A DNA stretch of 64,000 nucleotides from Diploptera punctata (taxonomy: Eukaryota; Arthropoda; Insecta; Blattodea; Blaberidae), in NCBI GenBank assembly GCA_030220185.1, contig JASPKZ010000419.1:3615501-3679500 (forward strand), given 5' to 3'. The translations under genes and the position numbers were made by a program. This document shows, in pieces, positions 19,297 through 29,950 of this stretch. Every line of letters begins with the position of its first letter. The stretch's first letter is position 1. A model generated the notes under the pieces. It did no database searches. It worked only from the letters and a program-made list of their open reading frames with translations, and was not told the DNA's origin.

Positions 19297-21882
19297 AAAG
19301 CATATAGATTTGTACACAATATACAAAATAAAAAAGAACGGCAAAAAACACCATTTATCCACAACAACAAACAGATTACAAATGAAAGTGAAATAGCCAA
19401 CAAATTCAACAAACGCTACGCTAATACCTATACTTTGTCCTCAGAGAACAAAAAGGAACAAAAAACAATAAAAGAGAACCTAAAAAATTACATAAAATCA
19501 ACAAGCAGTACAAAAGATAATATTTTTAATAAGAATTTCAACATTAAAGAGTTAAACATAGCCATTAATAGTTTAAAATCAAACAAATCTCCAGGAGCAG
19601 ATAATATACATGCAGAATTTCTCAAACACCTTGGCAATAAAGCCAAAACTCAATTGCTCTCCCTTTATAATCTTTCTTGGAACACAAAAGTTCCTGATGA
19701 TTGGAAAAAAGCTATTATAATACCTATTTTGAAAACAAAAAAATCAACAAATACTTTTTCAAATTATCGCCCAATAGCACTAACTAGTGTAATTGTTAAA
19801 ACTATGGAAAAAATGATTTCAAATCGATTAAATTGGTATTTAGAAACCAATAATTTACTTTCACCCAATCAAGCTGGATTTAGAGAATTACAATCAACAA
19901 ATCAACAAATTGTACACCTAAGTCAAGCTATTAAAGACAGTTTCAACAGAAAAGAAGACACTCTGGCAATGTTCGTTGATTTCCAAGGAGCATATGACTC
20001 TATTTGGAGATATAAATTATTAGAAAAAATGCAGACTTTAGGCATTCAAGGGAATATGCTACTCTGGATCAGCAATTTTCTCATCCAACGGTTCATCGCT
20101 ACAAAGTATAATAATCACCTCTCTAAATACCAACAAACACATCGAGGTTTACCACAGGGTTCTGTACTCAGTACCATTCTCTTCAATATCTACATTAATG
20201 ATCTACCTAAGCATATAGAAAAGCTCGAAACAAAAACCCTACTTTTTGCTGATGATGTTGTAATATGGGTCTCCAAACCGAAAAACCAAAGTCAACAATT
20301 AATAACCATAGCCCAACAATCACTAATACAGTTAGAGAATTGGACATCCCAGAACTTAATGAAGATAAATATACAGAAAACAAATTATCAACTATTTACA
20401 TTAAGAAAGAAACCACTACCCATCACTCTGAAATTGGAGGGTGAATTATTAACTCAAACACATGAAGCAAAATATTTAGGAATAACTCTGGACACAAAAT
20501 TAACATGGAAGAAACACATGGAGAATATATGTACAAAGATAGAAACAAGGTTACCATTATTAAAACGATTAGCAGGGAAAAAGTGGGGTTGCAACACACA
20601 AACCCTAAACACCTTCTACCAAATGTACATAAAACCTATACTTCAATATTGTGAAGAAATCCTAGTAACTACTAAAGTGGAAAAACTTAATAAATTGCAG
20701 AACCAAATCCTCCGTCTGATAACAGGAGCCGTTAAAACAACACCAATCACTGCCATGCAAATCTTAACAAATAACCCAAACATAGCATCTGAAATTGAGA
20801 AAACAGCAGTCACACAGTATGAAAAATTTTTAAGGCTACCCCATAATAACTGGACCCAAAGAAAACCACAAGTATGTTTAAAATCTCAGCAAAGCTTCCT
20901 AAGCATTGTACAAGAAATCAAACAGAAATTGCAACTTCCACATTCAAAAGAAAATATGCAGATGAGAAACAACCCTCTAGAATTTTTGGAAATCGAATAT
21001 AACCTTCATTTAACAGAAGACATCAAGAAATCTGAAACTCCTCCATATATTTTAAAACAAATGTCACTGGAAATAATAAATCTAAGATACCCAGCTCCTG
21101 AATGGATACATATTTTTACAGATGGCTCCAGCCTACCAAATGACGGTGGCACTGGTGCTGGTGCAGTATGTCCACTTTTTTCCTTTTATCGTAAACTAAA
21201 CACAAATTCAACAAACTTTGATGGCGAAATTCTAGCAATTTTCTTAAGTTTACAAAATCTTTTATATCACATCCAAAAATTTACAAAAGTTGTAATTCTA
21301 TGTGACTCCAAAGCAGCCATTCTTGCTATAACACGAGACACAACACCCAAAAGCATCAAAATTATCGAATGTCACAAAATGATAAAACAGTTATCCCGTC
21401 TACATAAAAAAGTTGTACTTCAATGGATTCCGGCCCATTGTGGAGTGACAGGCAATGAAATAGCCGATTTTCTAGCCAAGAAGGGTAGCAAAATTGTTTC
21501 AAACCCAACTTCTGCTCCAGTTTCCTTTCACTCTATCAAAAGAATTATCTCAAATAAATACATCAATAAACTTAGAGAAGAATACACCACCAAAACATCT
21601 GGAAAGGAATGGGAAAATCTACAAGCTTATGACATTACTACATTACAAAGAAAATCTGCAGTAGCAACATTCAGACTGCTAACGGGACATGACTGCTTGA
21701 ATAAACACCTACACAGAATTGGCATAACAGATTCACCTAAATGCCCTTTTTGCAATTTAAATGAAGATATGGAAAGAAACCATCTCCTCCATTGTCCAGC
21801 TTTTGTAGAAGAGACCAGCCTTTCTGCTAAATATTGTAGTGCAAGAGAGCGAATGATTTCATTATCAAGTGCTCGACATTAG
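19297..21882 (+). CDS. LINE reverse transcriptase with RNase H domain (intact frame, 5'-truncated)
   Basis: A single uninterrupted frame of about 860 codons from the stop at 19294 to TAG at 21880. RT motifs occur in order: LKSNKSPGADNIHAEFLK, NYRPIALTSV, FVDFQGAYDSIWR, RGLPQGSVLS and the catalytic FADDV near 20250. An RNase H domain follows (FTDGSS near 21120, FDGEI, LCDSKAA, GNEIADFLA), keeping the D-E-D-D residues that would degrade the RNA strand. A CPFCNLNEDMERNHLLHC zinc-like motif closes the protein. RNase H-bearing LINEs belong to the I/Loa-type groups. Endonuclease and ORF1 are missing by 5' truncation. The intact frame implies a young insertion. Confidence 0.92.
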   Translation, partial: KAYRFVHNIQNKKERQKTPFIHNNKQITNESEIANKFNKRYANTYTLSSENKKEQKTIKENLKNYIKSTSSTKDNIFNKNFNIKELNIAINSLKSNKSPGADNIHAEFLKHLGNKAKTQLLSLYNLSWNTKVPDDWKKAIIIPILKTKKSTNTFSNYRPIALTSVIVKTMEKMISNRLNWYLETNNLLSPNQAGFRELQSTNQQIVHLSQAIKDSFNRKEDTLAMFVDFQGAYDSIWRYKLLEKMQTLGIQGNMLLWISNFLIQRFIATKYNNHLSKYQQTHRGLPQGSVLSTILFNIYINDLPKHIEKLETKTLLFADDVVIWVSKPKNQSQQLITIAQQSLIQLENWTSQNLMKINIQKTNYQLFTLRKKPLPITLKLEGELLTQTHEAKYLGITLDTKLTWKKHMENICTKIETRLPLLKRLAGKKWGCNTQTLNTFYQMYIKPILQYCEEILVTTKVEKLNKLQNQILRLITGAVKTTPITAMQILTNNPNIASEIEKTAVTQYEKFLRLPHNNWTQRKPQVCLKSQQSFLSIVQEIKQKLQLPHSKENMQMRNNPLEFLEIEYNLHLTEDIKKSETPPYILKQMSLEIINLRYPAPEWIHIFTDGSSLPNDGGTGAGAVCPLFSFYRKLNTNSTNFDGEILAIFLSLQNLLYHIQKFTKVVILCDSKAAILAITRDTTPKSIKIIECHKMIKQLSRLHKKVVLQWIPAHCGVTGNEIADFLAKKGSKIVSNPTSAPVSFHSIKRIISNKYINKLREEYTTKTSGKEWENLQAYDITTLQRKSAVATFRLLTGHDCLNKHLHRIGITDSPKCPFCNLNEDMERNHLLHCPAFVEETSLSAKYCSARERMISLSSARH

Positions 21883-21905
21883 ATACCAACCAACCAACCA
21901 ACATT
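19297..21905 (+). mobile_element. I-type LINE insertion with (CCAA)n tail
   Basis: The element ends with four CCAA-type units just after the stop codon (21887-21903) instead of poly(A). The 5' boundary is somewhere near 19300 and no unambiguous TSD was found. It would lie in the proposed long intron of the zinc-finger gene. Confidence 0.8.
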
Positions 21906-22575
21906 CTGCTCTGAGCAGAACAAATGAAATTGATGTTAATAATCTTCTAGCATAGACTATTTTGAGGTGAAAATGTAGGTGCAAATTCTCACAATGTTGA
22001 TCAATCCAAATGTTCACTATTGTCGGTGAATAATAGATAGATCAAATTTCCTACACATTAGTAGATGAATCATTCTAGTTTTAATCTGGTTCCAGGTAGG
22101 ACCAAAATATATGTTGGTCTGTGTTTCAAATCCAGCCCCAAGGACCAAAATGTATGAATCAAATGTTTGTTTGGCCAGAAAGTTCACCTTTCTTACATAT
22201 AGCCTGGAGAAATAGTTTAGTTCACTTTATTTTCTTGTACACTTTAATGTGTATATGTATCCTCATTAAATTAAGGATTACAATCGCTTTTATATATATT
22301 ACAATTTTGGAGCCTGCAACAATATGTCTGCCATTCAAAAAGTCTAACGCTAGAAGACTGGTTATGCTATTATCCAGAGGGCTACATCATGCTATACAAG
22401 GAGCGTATGATGTGTCCTGCGAATCAGAAAATCAGATTATTTTAATTTAGAATTACAGTTTTCATAATATTAGTGAAAGGAAATAGGTTTAATACTATTT
22501 TTAGGGCAACATTTATCTTTGAGTATAATCAACTTTTATAAGATTCATGATGTGTTCCGTTGAGGTTTATTCAAA
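21906..22575. other. No recognisable feature
   Basis: AT-rich spacer between the LINE and the Penelope hairpin; the frame at 22121-22450 has no recognisable domain. Confidence 0.4.
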
Positions 22576-22641
22576 ATTAATATAAAATTATAGAATATTC
22601 ACCTGAAAGGTCCATCTCCTCAACTTAATTATCATTTAACT

Positions 22642-22677
22642 GTAGCGCTTTCGGGACTTGTCCCATCATCGGCAGGA
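22642..22677 (-). ncRNA. Hammerhead ribozyme-like motif, left arm
   Basis: Minus-strand partner of the motif at 23065-23100. The core reads CCGATGA instead of CTGATGA, a change expected to weaken cleavage. Stem II GGGAC/GTCCC and GAA are kept, and the stem III stretch AGCGCT is self-complementary, as in dimeric minimal hammerheads. Confidence 0.4.
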
Positions 22678-23064
22678 TTCAAAACTGGTGTTTCACTGAA
22701 GATCTGGTAGAGGGGGTTGCATGTATTTGGTTCGTTTTCGTTTATCAGGCTGTCGTTGTGAGCTGCTTTCATGATTTCCATCTCTTCGAGTACGTTTATC
22801 TTCGCTGGATTATTTTCTCTGTGCATTACTGTTAGGGTGTTTTCAATATTTAACATGCGATGTCCTTCATGGATGACGTGTTTTGCATAGCTTGTTAAAT
22901 ATTGAAAACACCCTAACAGTAATGCACAGAGAAAATAATCCAGCGAAGATAAAAAGAGATGGAAATCATGAAAGCAGCTCACAACGACAGCCTGATAAAC
23001 GAAAACGAACCAAATACATGCAACCCCCTCTACCAGATCTTCAGTGAAACACCAGTTTTGAATC

Positions 23065-23100
23065 CTGCTGATGATGGGACAAGTCCCGAAAGTGCTACAG
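23065..23100 (+). ncRNA. Hammerhead ribozyme-like motif, right arm
   Basis: Order of parts: CTG (stem I 5'), CTGATGA core (23068-23074), one unpaired T, GGGAC-AA-GTCCC (stem II), GAA, AGTGCT (short stem III), A (cleavage site), CAG (stem I 3'). Penelope-like elements are reported to carry minimal hammerheads, so the setting is right. The extra T and the very short stems weaken the call; the motif overlaps the end of the coding frame. Confidence 0.45.
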
Positions 23101-23164
23101 TTAAATGATAATTAAGTTGAGGAGACGGACCTTTCAGGTGAATATTCTATAATTTTATATTAAT

Positions 23165-24275
23165 CTTTGAGTACATAAAACGTGATAAATTTGATGATGT
23201 TTTGTTATGTACAGAATCAACAACATGTTGATTAGTTGTTCATTTTCAAATTGACCTATGTTTTTAACATCCATCCTGTCATTTAAATCACTATCACAAG
23301 CTGCAGACTCTACATTATTTAAATATGAATTGGCCTCACACTTCAATTCATAAAATATATTTTTCTTACTTGACATGTTAAAAAAATGTTTGCTTTTTAT
23401 CATCAGCTACACTCCGAATGTTTGAATTCATTAGTTAATAGTAAGCTTTACTCTTGCCACTTGTTGCACATTGAATGAATTTTGAGATCAAAACAAGCTC
23501 AATGGAAACTTCAAGAGTTATGGTTGTGTCCTTTTTTTCTGTATGTATATCTTTTCTGATGTTTTATTGGTTTTTTTAAGTTATTTAATAGATTGGTTTC
23601 TTTCTCAAGTTCTCTAATGCCAATTTTTTAATTTCGCTATATTTAGTATTTCTGAAATATTCTTTCGTGTGAGTATTAGATTTCTAATATTTTTCCTATG
23701 TTATTAATTTTGTAAGTCACTTCCTTTGATATCGAGATTGGAGCATCTTCTATCAATGGCATCATCTTCAAAGGAACATTTCTTCCAGCAGTTCTGAATT
23801 GTTTTTTTGAAGTGAAGTTCCTCCAATCAAGGCTTATTGAATTTGCAGTTATCTTGAGATTAGAGATTTAAGAAATGTTTCCATACCACTTCAAAGTTCA
23901 CTAAACTGGTCAGCAGTTCACAGTTGAAATTGGTTACATATGTCGTGGTCTCAGGGGTGTGCATTCCAGACCAGCAGTTCGTGATATACCACACAATCAA
24001 AATAAAAACAAAATGTTATTTTGTATTTCCCTTTTCTATATAAAAGAGCTTGATGGGGATTGTTAGGAAAATTAATCATTACCACAACTTTTAAAAAATC
24101 TTCCTTGGATTATTTGTTTACAAACCCCAAAGGAAAGATGTCTGCTGACGGTTGCATTGTTACAGATTTTACTGACAAAGTATACTGCATAATTACTGTG
24201 TGCAACATGTATTTATTTTAATTTTTAAAATAAGGTACGAAAATTAATTGTTATTTTATTATGATGCCAATTTCT
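23165..24275. other. No recognisable feature
   Basis: AT-rich; the minus frame at 23155-23403 shows no domain. No repeat family recognised. Confidence 0.4.
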
Positions 24276-24279
24276 CTCC

Positions 24280-24763
24280 AGAATATCAGAATGATACAAT
24301 ATGTCAACAGAAAAACTGCAGTTGAAGTAGCTTTTGGAGAGGAGCTGCCAGAAAATATCGACTGGAAAAAATTAGAAATACAGAAATTAGAAAATGGATG
24401 AATGCAGAAAGAAATATAATGGATGATATTGAACACAGAAGGCTAAAATGGTATGGACACGTAAGAAGAATGCAGGATGGAAAACTACCAAAGGCCATCT
24501 GTGCATGGAAAATTGAAAGAAGAACAGAAAAGGAAGACCAAGAACAAAATTCAATGAGGAAATTTTGTGTAATAGATGAAGACACAGAAGACAGAGAATG
24601 ATGGAGAACTTTAATCAAGGGAAATTCGTGAATGTTTGTTGCAAACTGATAATCTATAAGTCCGTAGTCATTTAAATATATTGTTTTAAATTCATGTTAA
24701 TTGCTAAGATTGGTTGGAGAAAACCGTCAATGATGAGGAAAATATTTTCAGAATGAATGATTT
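24280..24763 (+). pseudogene. LINE C-terminal fragment (LINE-E)
   Basis: Plus-strand frames give IRKWMNAERNIMDDIEHRRL and KWYGHVRRMQDGKLPKAICA, the C-terminal block found downstream of RT in many insect LINEs. The remainder is frame-broken and runs up to the TTAA site of piggyBac element PB1. No RT core. Confidence 0.7.
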
Positions 24764-24767
24764 TTAA

Positions 24768-26191
24768 CACATTCAGTACCATAAACCAGTTATGGCATTT
24801 AAAGAGATTATCGTGTATGTAGCCGTCGGTCAGTTAACTCGTTTTAGAGCGGGCACGAACAAACCGCATTTATATTCGGTGCCTAAATTTTGTATTGGCT
24901 TAGTATGTCTTGGAGATCATAGATGGCATGTAAATGTACATTTTCTATTCCCGTTTGACACATTTAACCTTGGTAAATCCCCTTTTATTTTTAAAACAAA
25001 TAACACATGGAATTCGTTCACCCAAACTTGCCTCCAGGCTCCAATGCAGTCGTATATCTTTCTCGTTATCGCGCTGTTGTTTGTGCATGAGTGAAACCAT
25101 GGCGAAAGAAAAATATCTCACTGAAGAAGAATTAGTGAATATTTTGTATAATGATGATTTAGGTGATTAAATGATTCCTGAATTAGAAGATTCACAAAGT
25201 GAAAGTGAAGATGAACTTCCACTTCCTGAAATTGATATGCCAATACCATGTGTCATGAGTGATGTCAATCACCCAAGTTATTGTCCGCCTGTTTTGCCAT
25301 TCACAGGGAACCCAGGGGTGAACATTGAAATCAAAAATGAAATGTATATTATGTCATGTCAATATATTTTTCAATGAAGAGTTTTTCTCAATATACGTAT
25401 GTGACCAAACTAATCTTTACGCAAATCAAGTGATTAGTGCTGCTCTGCATACATTCACAAAGAAACTCAATAATGCAGACATGGAGACCTGTCGACATCC
25501 CGGAAATGAAAAAGTTTTTAGGACTGATGTTCATCACAGGCATAGTGCAAAAACCAGATATAAAAATGTATTGGTCTGAAGATCCTTGCTTTCAAACGCC
25601 CATATTTTCAAAAACAATGTCCCGAACACGATTTTTAAATATTCTATCTTTCTTGCATTTCAGTGACAGTAGCGTCTATGAAAATAGTACCAACAGAATG
25701 TACAAAATTAGGCCTATATTAGAGAGACTCAGTGATACATTTTCAAGGGTGTACACTCCACAAAATAAAATTGCACTGGATGAAGGTATGTTAGCTTGGC
25801 AAGGACGTCTGAGATTTCGAGTATACAATCCGGGGAAAATTACAAAATATGGTATTTTAGTGAGGATGGTAAGCGAGTCAAATTCAGGCTATAATTTGTA
25901 CTCTAATAAAAATGTTAAGATGTTAGTGGTATCAAAAAAGTAAGTGCAACAGTGTGGTATTGCATGAAATGTGGCGTTTCTCGGCACCCTGGAGTCTGTT
26001 TTACGAGATATCACAGCATCAAATCCTACTAGGATATCTCCTTTAGGTATGTACAAAATTTGAATTTTCTAGGACTAATAGTTTGTGAATAATGGTCCAT
26101 TTTCTGAAGTGCCACGAAAAGGGTAGCTGGGGTATTTAAATGGCTGGCCTGTGGGTTTAAATGCCCTGCTCAGTGCCTGGTACTGAATGTG
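24768..26191 (+). mobile_element. piggyBac-like element PB1, internally deleted
   Basis: A perfect 13-bp TIR, CACATTCAGTACC at 24768-24780 and its complement at 26179-26191, with TTAA outside both ends (24764-24767 and 26192-26195). The subterminal stretch GGCATTTAAA is also mirrored. The internal coding holds only the N-terminal half of a piggyBac transposase. piggyBac elements move by precise excision at TTAA. Confidence 0.9.
25097..25943 (+). pseudogene. piggyBac transposase, N-terminal half (PB1)
   Basis: Plus-strand pieces in order: KEKYLTEEELVNILYNDD, an acidic segment, FFSIYVCDQTNLYA near 25385, then a 168-codon frame with VDIPEMKKFLGLMFITGIV, IFSKTMSRTRFLNILSFLHF, KIALDEGMLAWQGRLRF and TKYGILVRMV. 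These match the transposase_IS4-like core of piggyBac proteins, including the Asp of LDEGM. At least three frame breaks occur, and the C-terminal catalytic and cysteine-rich parts are gone. Confidence 0.85.
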
Positions 26192-26195
26192 TTAA

Positions 26196-26428
26196 TTTGC
26201 ATGTAGACGAATGGTAGAAGAAAGGTTATCCGGAAAAACATTGGAATGGTGTCCACCTGGAAGAAGAAGGAAAGGAAACCTCAAAACTCGTGAATGCAAG
26301 AAATAAGAACTGGAATGAGAACAAGAGGACTGGAGGACATGGAGTGGATAGATAGAGACAAGTGGAGAAGAAAAATAAAACTTTAGGCAGATAAAGATGT
26401 GTAAACATTAAAAATCTATATGTAAATA
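26196..26428 (+). pseudogene. LINE-D 3' fragment, copy 1
   Basis: Encodes in pieces ERLSGKTLEWCPPGRRRKG and EWIDRDKWRRK, a LINE C-terminal tail. The same family occurs on the minus strand at 49681-49935. It directly follows the right TTAA of PB1. Confidence 0.6.
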
Positions 26429-26432
26429 AATC

Positions 26433-26714
26433 CATCCATCTATAGTAATTCTGCCCGAAGGCATGTCCTTCACTGCAATCATAGCATTTTCACACCAGTG
26501 AAGGAGGAGGAGGATGATGATGATGATAAGGATGATAATAATGGCCATATGATTTTGGCCACCGTTTGGGCCTGAAAGTTTTCCTGACATTTGTCTTACA
26601 GGTGAGGAAAAACCCCAATAAAAACTCACGCAGAAAAACTGTCCTCGACCGGGGATCGAACCCAGGCCCGCTGCGTGACAAGGCAGTACACTACCTCGAG
26701 ACCACAGCAGTGGA
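26433..26714 (-). mobile_element. tRNA-derived SINE1, copy 4 (internally shortened)
   Basis: Minus-strand copy from the conserved 3' end to CCACAGCAGTGGAC. It lacks part of the segment between the 3' end and the (CAT)n body seen in other copies. The flanks are TAAAT-rich and give an imperfect duplication. Confidence 0.85.
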
Positions 26715-27434
26715 CATATAAATGAATAAATAATAAGAACAAAAATTATTATTATTATTATTATTAATAATAAAAAGTGGGATTTTGAATTATAGAAATA
26801 AAATTAAATCAGAAGCAGTGGAGATAAGATTTTTACCTCCTCTTTTGTTTTAAATAAGTTAACAAAAAATAAATGTTGCCATTCAAAAAAATTATAAGTT
26901 TATAACACAGTAGAAGATATACAAACATATTAAAAACTAAAAACTGAACTCCATTGCATATTAAGCATAGAATACCCTTTGCCTGCTAACTATTTGCTGA
27001 CCTTACATCCATCTGTACCACTTATCAACCCCAACTTGCACTAATACAATAATACACTTAAATATGCAAACTTGTTAATAAAAAAATATTTTAAATTTGA
27101 ATGCAATACGTAACATGAAAATTACGAGGTACTAAACACATGCACTCTTTTATAGAAAACTGTCTGGTGACTAGTAATCTGAACTTGAGAATTCTTGACA
27201 AGAGCAGATGTTTTAAGATATGCTGACTGTACATTATTATTGTTTGGTAGAAGTGTTATTAAAACATTCGGGTTTATTTGAAAGTGATGTATTTTAAAAT
27301 TATTATTATTTCGTCATAGTTTGCAGGGTACAATAAAGTGAATGATAAATTATTTTAAGATGGAAATTGTTAATTATTAACGAAATAAAATCAATACCAG
27401 TTAATTCATTTAATAATATAAGAGTTTTTATTAA
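26715..27434. repeat. Tigger interior fragment (paralogous to 10.56-11.1 kb)
   Basis: Starts with an (ATT)n run near 26748. From about 27030 it is collinear with the Tigger-like interior at 10640-11060. It ends at the TTAA of PB2 and resumes after it at 28782, so PB2 inserted here. Confidence 0.7.
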
Positions 27435-28777
27435 TATGTTGGTGCTGACAGCTGTGTGTTCCACCCACCCCTGCTAGACCGGACATTCCTGTCAGTGGGC
27501 TGGACTTTTAAATTTTAAGCTGCTCTAGCATAGTGTGATTTTCACATCAATATATACATTCAATAACAATAATATTTAAGCATTTCTTTATTAGTGTTCT
27601 CACCAGACCTTCTAGTAGAAACTGAGGGTGTGATAGAGTTGGAAACATTCCCCTTTATGTAAAGGCACAGTGCAAAAGGAGCATATATAGGCAGTTTCTT
27701 TTCTTGTGTTCACTGCAAACGCGGCAAAATTTGGAGTGGTATTTTTTTCTTTTCAGTCACAGTGGGTGTTAATTTATGTTTTTTCATGTCCCCTGATAGC
27801 CTCCATGGAGGGTCTTGACATGGTGTCCTAGAAGTAGTTTGCTTTTCTTCCTCTTCCCTGTCATCTGTTCCTAATTTCGTGACTGCCCAACAAGAGGCTG
27901 TTTCAAGCAAAAAACTTCTGTTTGACATTTTGTTGTTAGGGTTTTGAAATTTATAGACCCTGAAAGCATTAAAGAGTGCACAATTCAGAAGCCACAATAC
28001 AACTTTCTTGCTCCATTTCACTGTTTTTCTAAGGATGGAGTAATATGATAGGTACTGGTGAGCCCTGTCTACGCCCTTCACATACTTGTTATATTGAAGT
28101 ATTCAATAGGGCGTTTTTACAACTTTACTCCTCCCACTCTTGTGTAGCCTGATGTGATGTGCTAACCATTCTTATGTCTCTCTTATCTTTCCATGTTTGT
28201 AGCAAAACTTCCCCTCTGCTACAAAATACACTTTCTCCTGGTTTGAGTTTATTTCTTGCTTCCACAAATTTTTGGAAGCCCCCTGTTAATCCTTATTGTT
28301 CCACAAACTCGTCTTTCTTTCGAGCAAATTTTCAGCTATAGCCACACCATTATAATAATTATCCTGGTAGACATAATGCCACAGATATAAATTCGACTCC
28401 AGAACGCAAAATAGTGTTTCTTCTAATTTCCAGTGTTTCTTGTAATTTTTGCCCTCTGCAACATATATTTCCAGGTTACATATGTATCCCATAATCACCT
28501 AACTGGCTGCACTAAGATTCCATATTTCACGAGCCGTCTGTCTTGAAACTGTAAACTACTCTTTCTGTAAAGATGGAAATTTCATAAACTAAAAGAGAGT
28601 GGTACAAAAACAACTAAAATTTATTTCACAATGAGGGGGAAAAAAAAAATTGCATGCCTCCTTCAAAAGCGAAGAGGCAGGGAAACCATACAAAACGTAA
28701 AATTGGAAATCTCATTGGCCTGTTGTCTAGTGCTGGACATTTAAACATGGAGATCTCCGTGGCCCGTCACCAATGTG
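27435..28777 (-). mobile_element. piggyBac-like element PB2, deleted
   Basis: TTAA lies at 27431-27434 and 28778-28781. Ends read TATGTTGGTG (left) and CACATTGGTG (right, complement), sharing TTGGTG. The surrounding Tigger sequence is continuous across the insertion when compared with 11.0 kb. Only the C-terminal half of the transposase is present, on the minus strand. Confidence 0.85.
27590..28498 (-). pseudogene. piggyBac transposase, C-terminal half (PB2)
   Basis: Minus-strand pieces in order: GYICNLEIYVAEG and LYLWHYVYQDNYYNGVAIAE (28498-28300), a frame-broken middle, MKGVDRAHQYLSYYSILRK and KKVVLWLLNCALFNAFRVYK (28081-27950), then a tail leading to a cysteine-rich segment near 27720. 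The DNYY and GVDRAHQY motifs hold the second and third catalytic Asp of piggyBac. The N-terminal half present in PB1 is absent here. Stops near 28285 and others disable it. Confidence 0.85.
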
Positions 28778-28964
28778 TTAATAATGCATTTGACTTGTAA
28801 TAAAAACTTTGTAACAAAATAAATAGTTTGTTCAATAATTCACAGTAAACTCGAGTAACAGAGCACCTTACTTCTCACTTCAGCAATTAAATTTCATAAA
28901 TCTTTTTACGTTAAAGTATCTATGGTGAAATTAAATGTTTCTTACCTCTCCTCGTATAAATCTT

Positions 28965-29339
28965 CTAAGTAGATTGTGATTTCGAGACCATAACTGTCTC
29001 ATCTTCAGTACTTTCTTGGTGACTGATGTTATGTCGATCAGAAGAAACTCTTCTTCTTCCCTCTGTTGGTGGACCGATGAACCTCTGGATCAGGTCAAAA
29101 TTTGCAGGAATTTCGAAGTTCATAAGTTTTCCTTTGTTTTTCTGAATGTGGATCTTTTCCCAAACCGTGAGTTCCTTTTGTGTGTCTATTTGTTTAATTA
29201 GACTGGCTTTTGATTCAATTAAATGTTTTTTGGACCAAGCATGAGCAGCTACTGCTGACTTTTCCACTTCTCCATTTTTGATGTTTCTAAGATGTCCTTT
29301 CACCCTAACTCTATGTAGCGGAATAATTAAAAATATCAA
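28965..29339 (-). pseudogene. Penelope-like GIY-YIG endonuclease fragment
   Basis: An open 124-codon minus frame includes RVKGHLRNIKNGEVEKSAVA, AHAWSKKHLI and KELTVWEKIHIQKNKGKLMN, the central-to-C-terminal part of the GIY-YIG endonuclease of Penelope-like elements. The end has the family's EDETVMVSKS phrase; the underlying DNA reads CTGAAGATGAGAC and GGTCTCGAAA, a degenerate hammerhead-like layout. The RT domain is missing, and a LINE fragment lies directly upstream. Confidence 0.75.
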
Positions 29340-29381
29340 AAGGATTCACATATCTAGACAGCAGGTGGTACAGATAACGAT

Positions 29382-29950
29382 GTGAGAGTAAGAACAAGAT
29401 ATGTCTTTTGGCTGCTAAAACCTTTATGGAAAAGTGCAGCGTACACAGTAAAAACTAAATTAAGAATTTTTAACTCAAATGACAAATCCATTTTCTTATA
29501 TGTCTATGAAACTTGGGAAATAACTAAAACCGTAATCAATCAAGTTTTCGTTAATAGATGTTTGCGAAATATATTAAAAATATTCTGGCCAGTCAAGGTA
29601 TCTAATGAAAACCTGTGGTTAAAAACCAAAGAAAAACCATTTGAACTCGAAATTAGGCATTGGCAGTGAGGATGGCTGCATCATACACTTTGCCAACCTG
29701 TAGATGACCTTGCCAGGATGACATTGGATTGGAACCCTCAGGGCAGTAGGGGAATTGGCAGACACAAGATAACATAAAAATGAACTCTTCTCATAGAAGC
29801 AAAAAAGATGGCGAGGCCGAGGAATGAGCTCAAGGAGCAGTCACGAATAGAGTCAGATGGAGAAGTTTTCTGAGAGCCCTATGTTCCACACAGGAATTAT
29901 GGGAATTTTAATTATTTTTATTATAAATATTTCCGCCCTAAGTTTAGTTG
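29382..29950 (+). pseudogene. LINE-F C-terminal fragment
   Basis: Open for about 95 codons with YTVKTKLRIFNSNDKS, YVYETWEITK and VNRCLRNILKIFWPVKVSNE, then frame-broken DWNPQGSRGIGRHKIT and KARPRNELKE-like tails. This is the conserved end of an RTE/CR1-like LINE protein. No RT motifs remain and no TSD was found. Confidence 0.75.

Larger units (their letters stand above)
22576..23164. mobile_element. Head-to-head pair of 5'-truncated Penelope-like elements (hairpin)
   Basis: Two copies of the same 3' end face away from each other: the minus copy runs 22893 to 22576 and the plus copy 22894 to 23164. The arms (279 and 271 bp) are nearly identical apart from an 8-nt deletion in the right arm. 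The left arm keeps an open minus frame with YAKHVIHEGH, NIENTLTVMHRENN and VLEEMEIMKAAHND, the C-terminal GIY-YIG region of Penelope-like retroelements. Such elements are known for inverted, 5'-truncated copies. High arm identity implies recent origin or conversion. Confidence 0.85.

Noticed and set aside
28965..29010. Hammerhead ribozyme in the second Penelope fragment
   Set aside because: It reads CTGAAGATGA instead of CTGATGA, and the flanking stems do not close; mentioned only as a degenerate echo.
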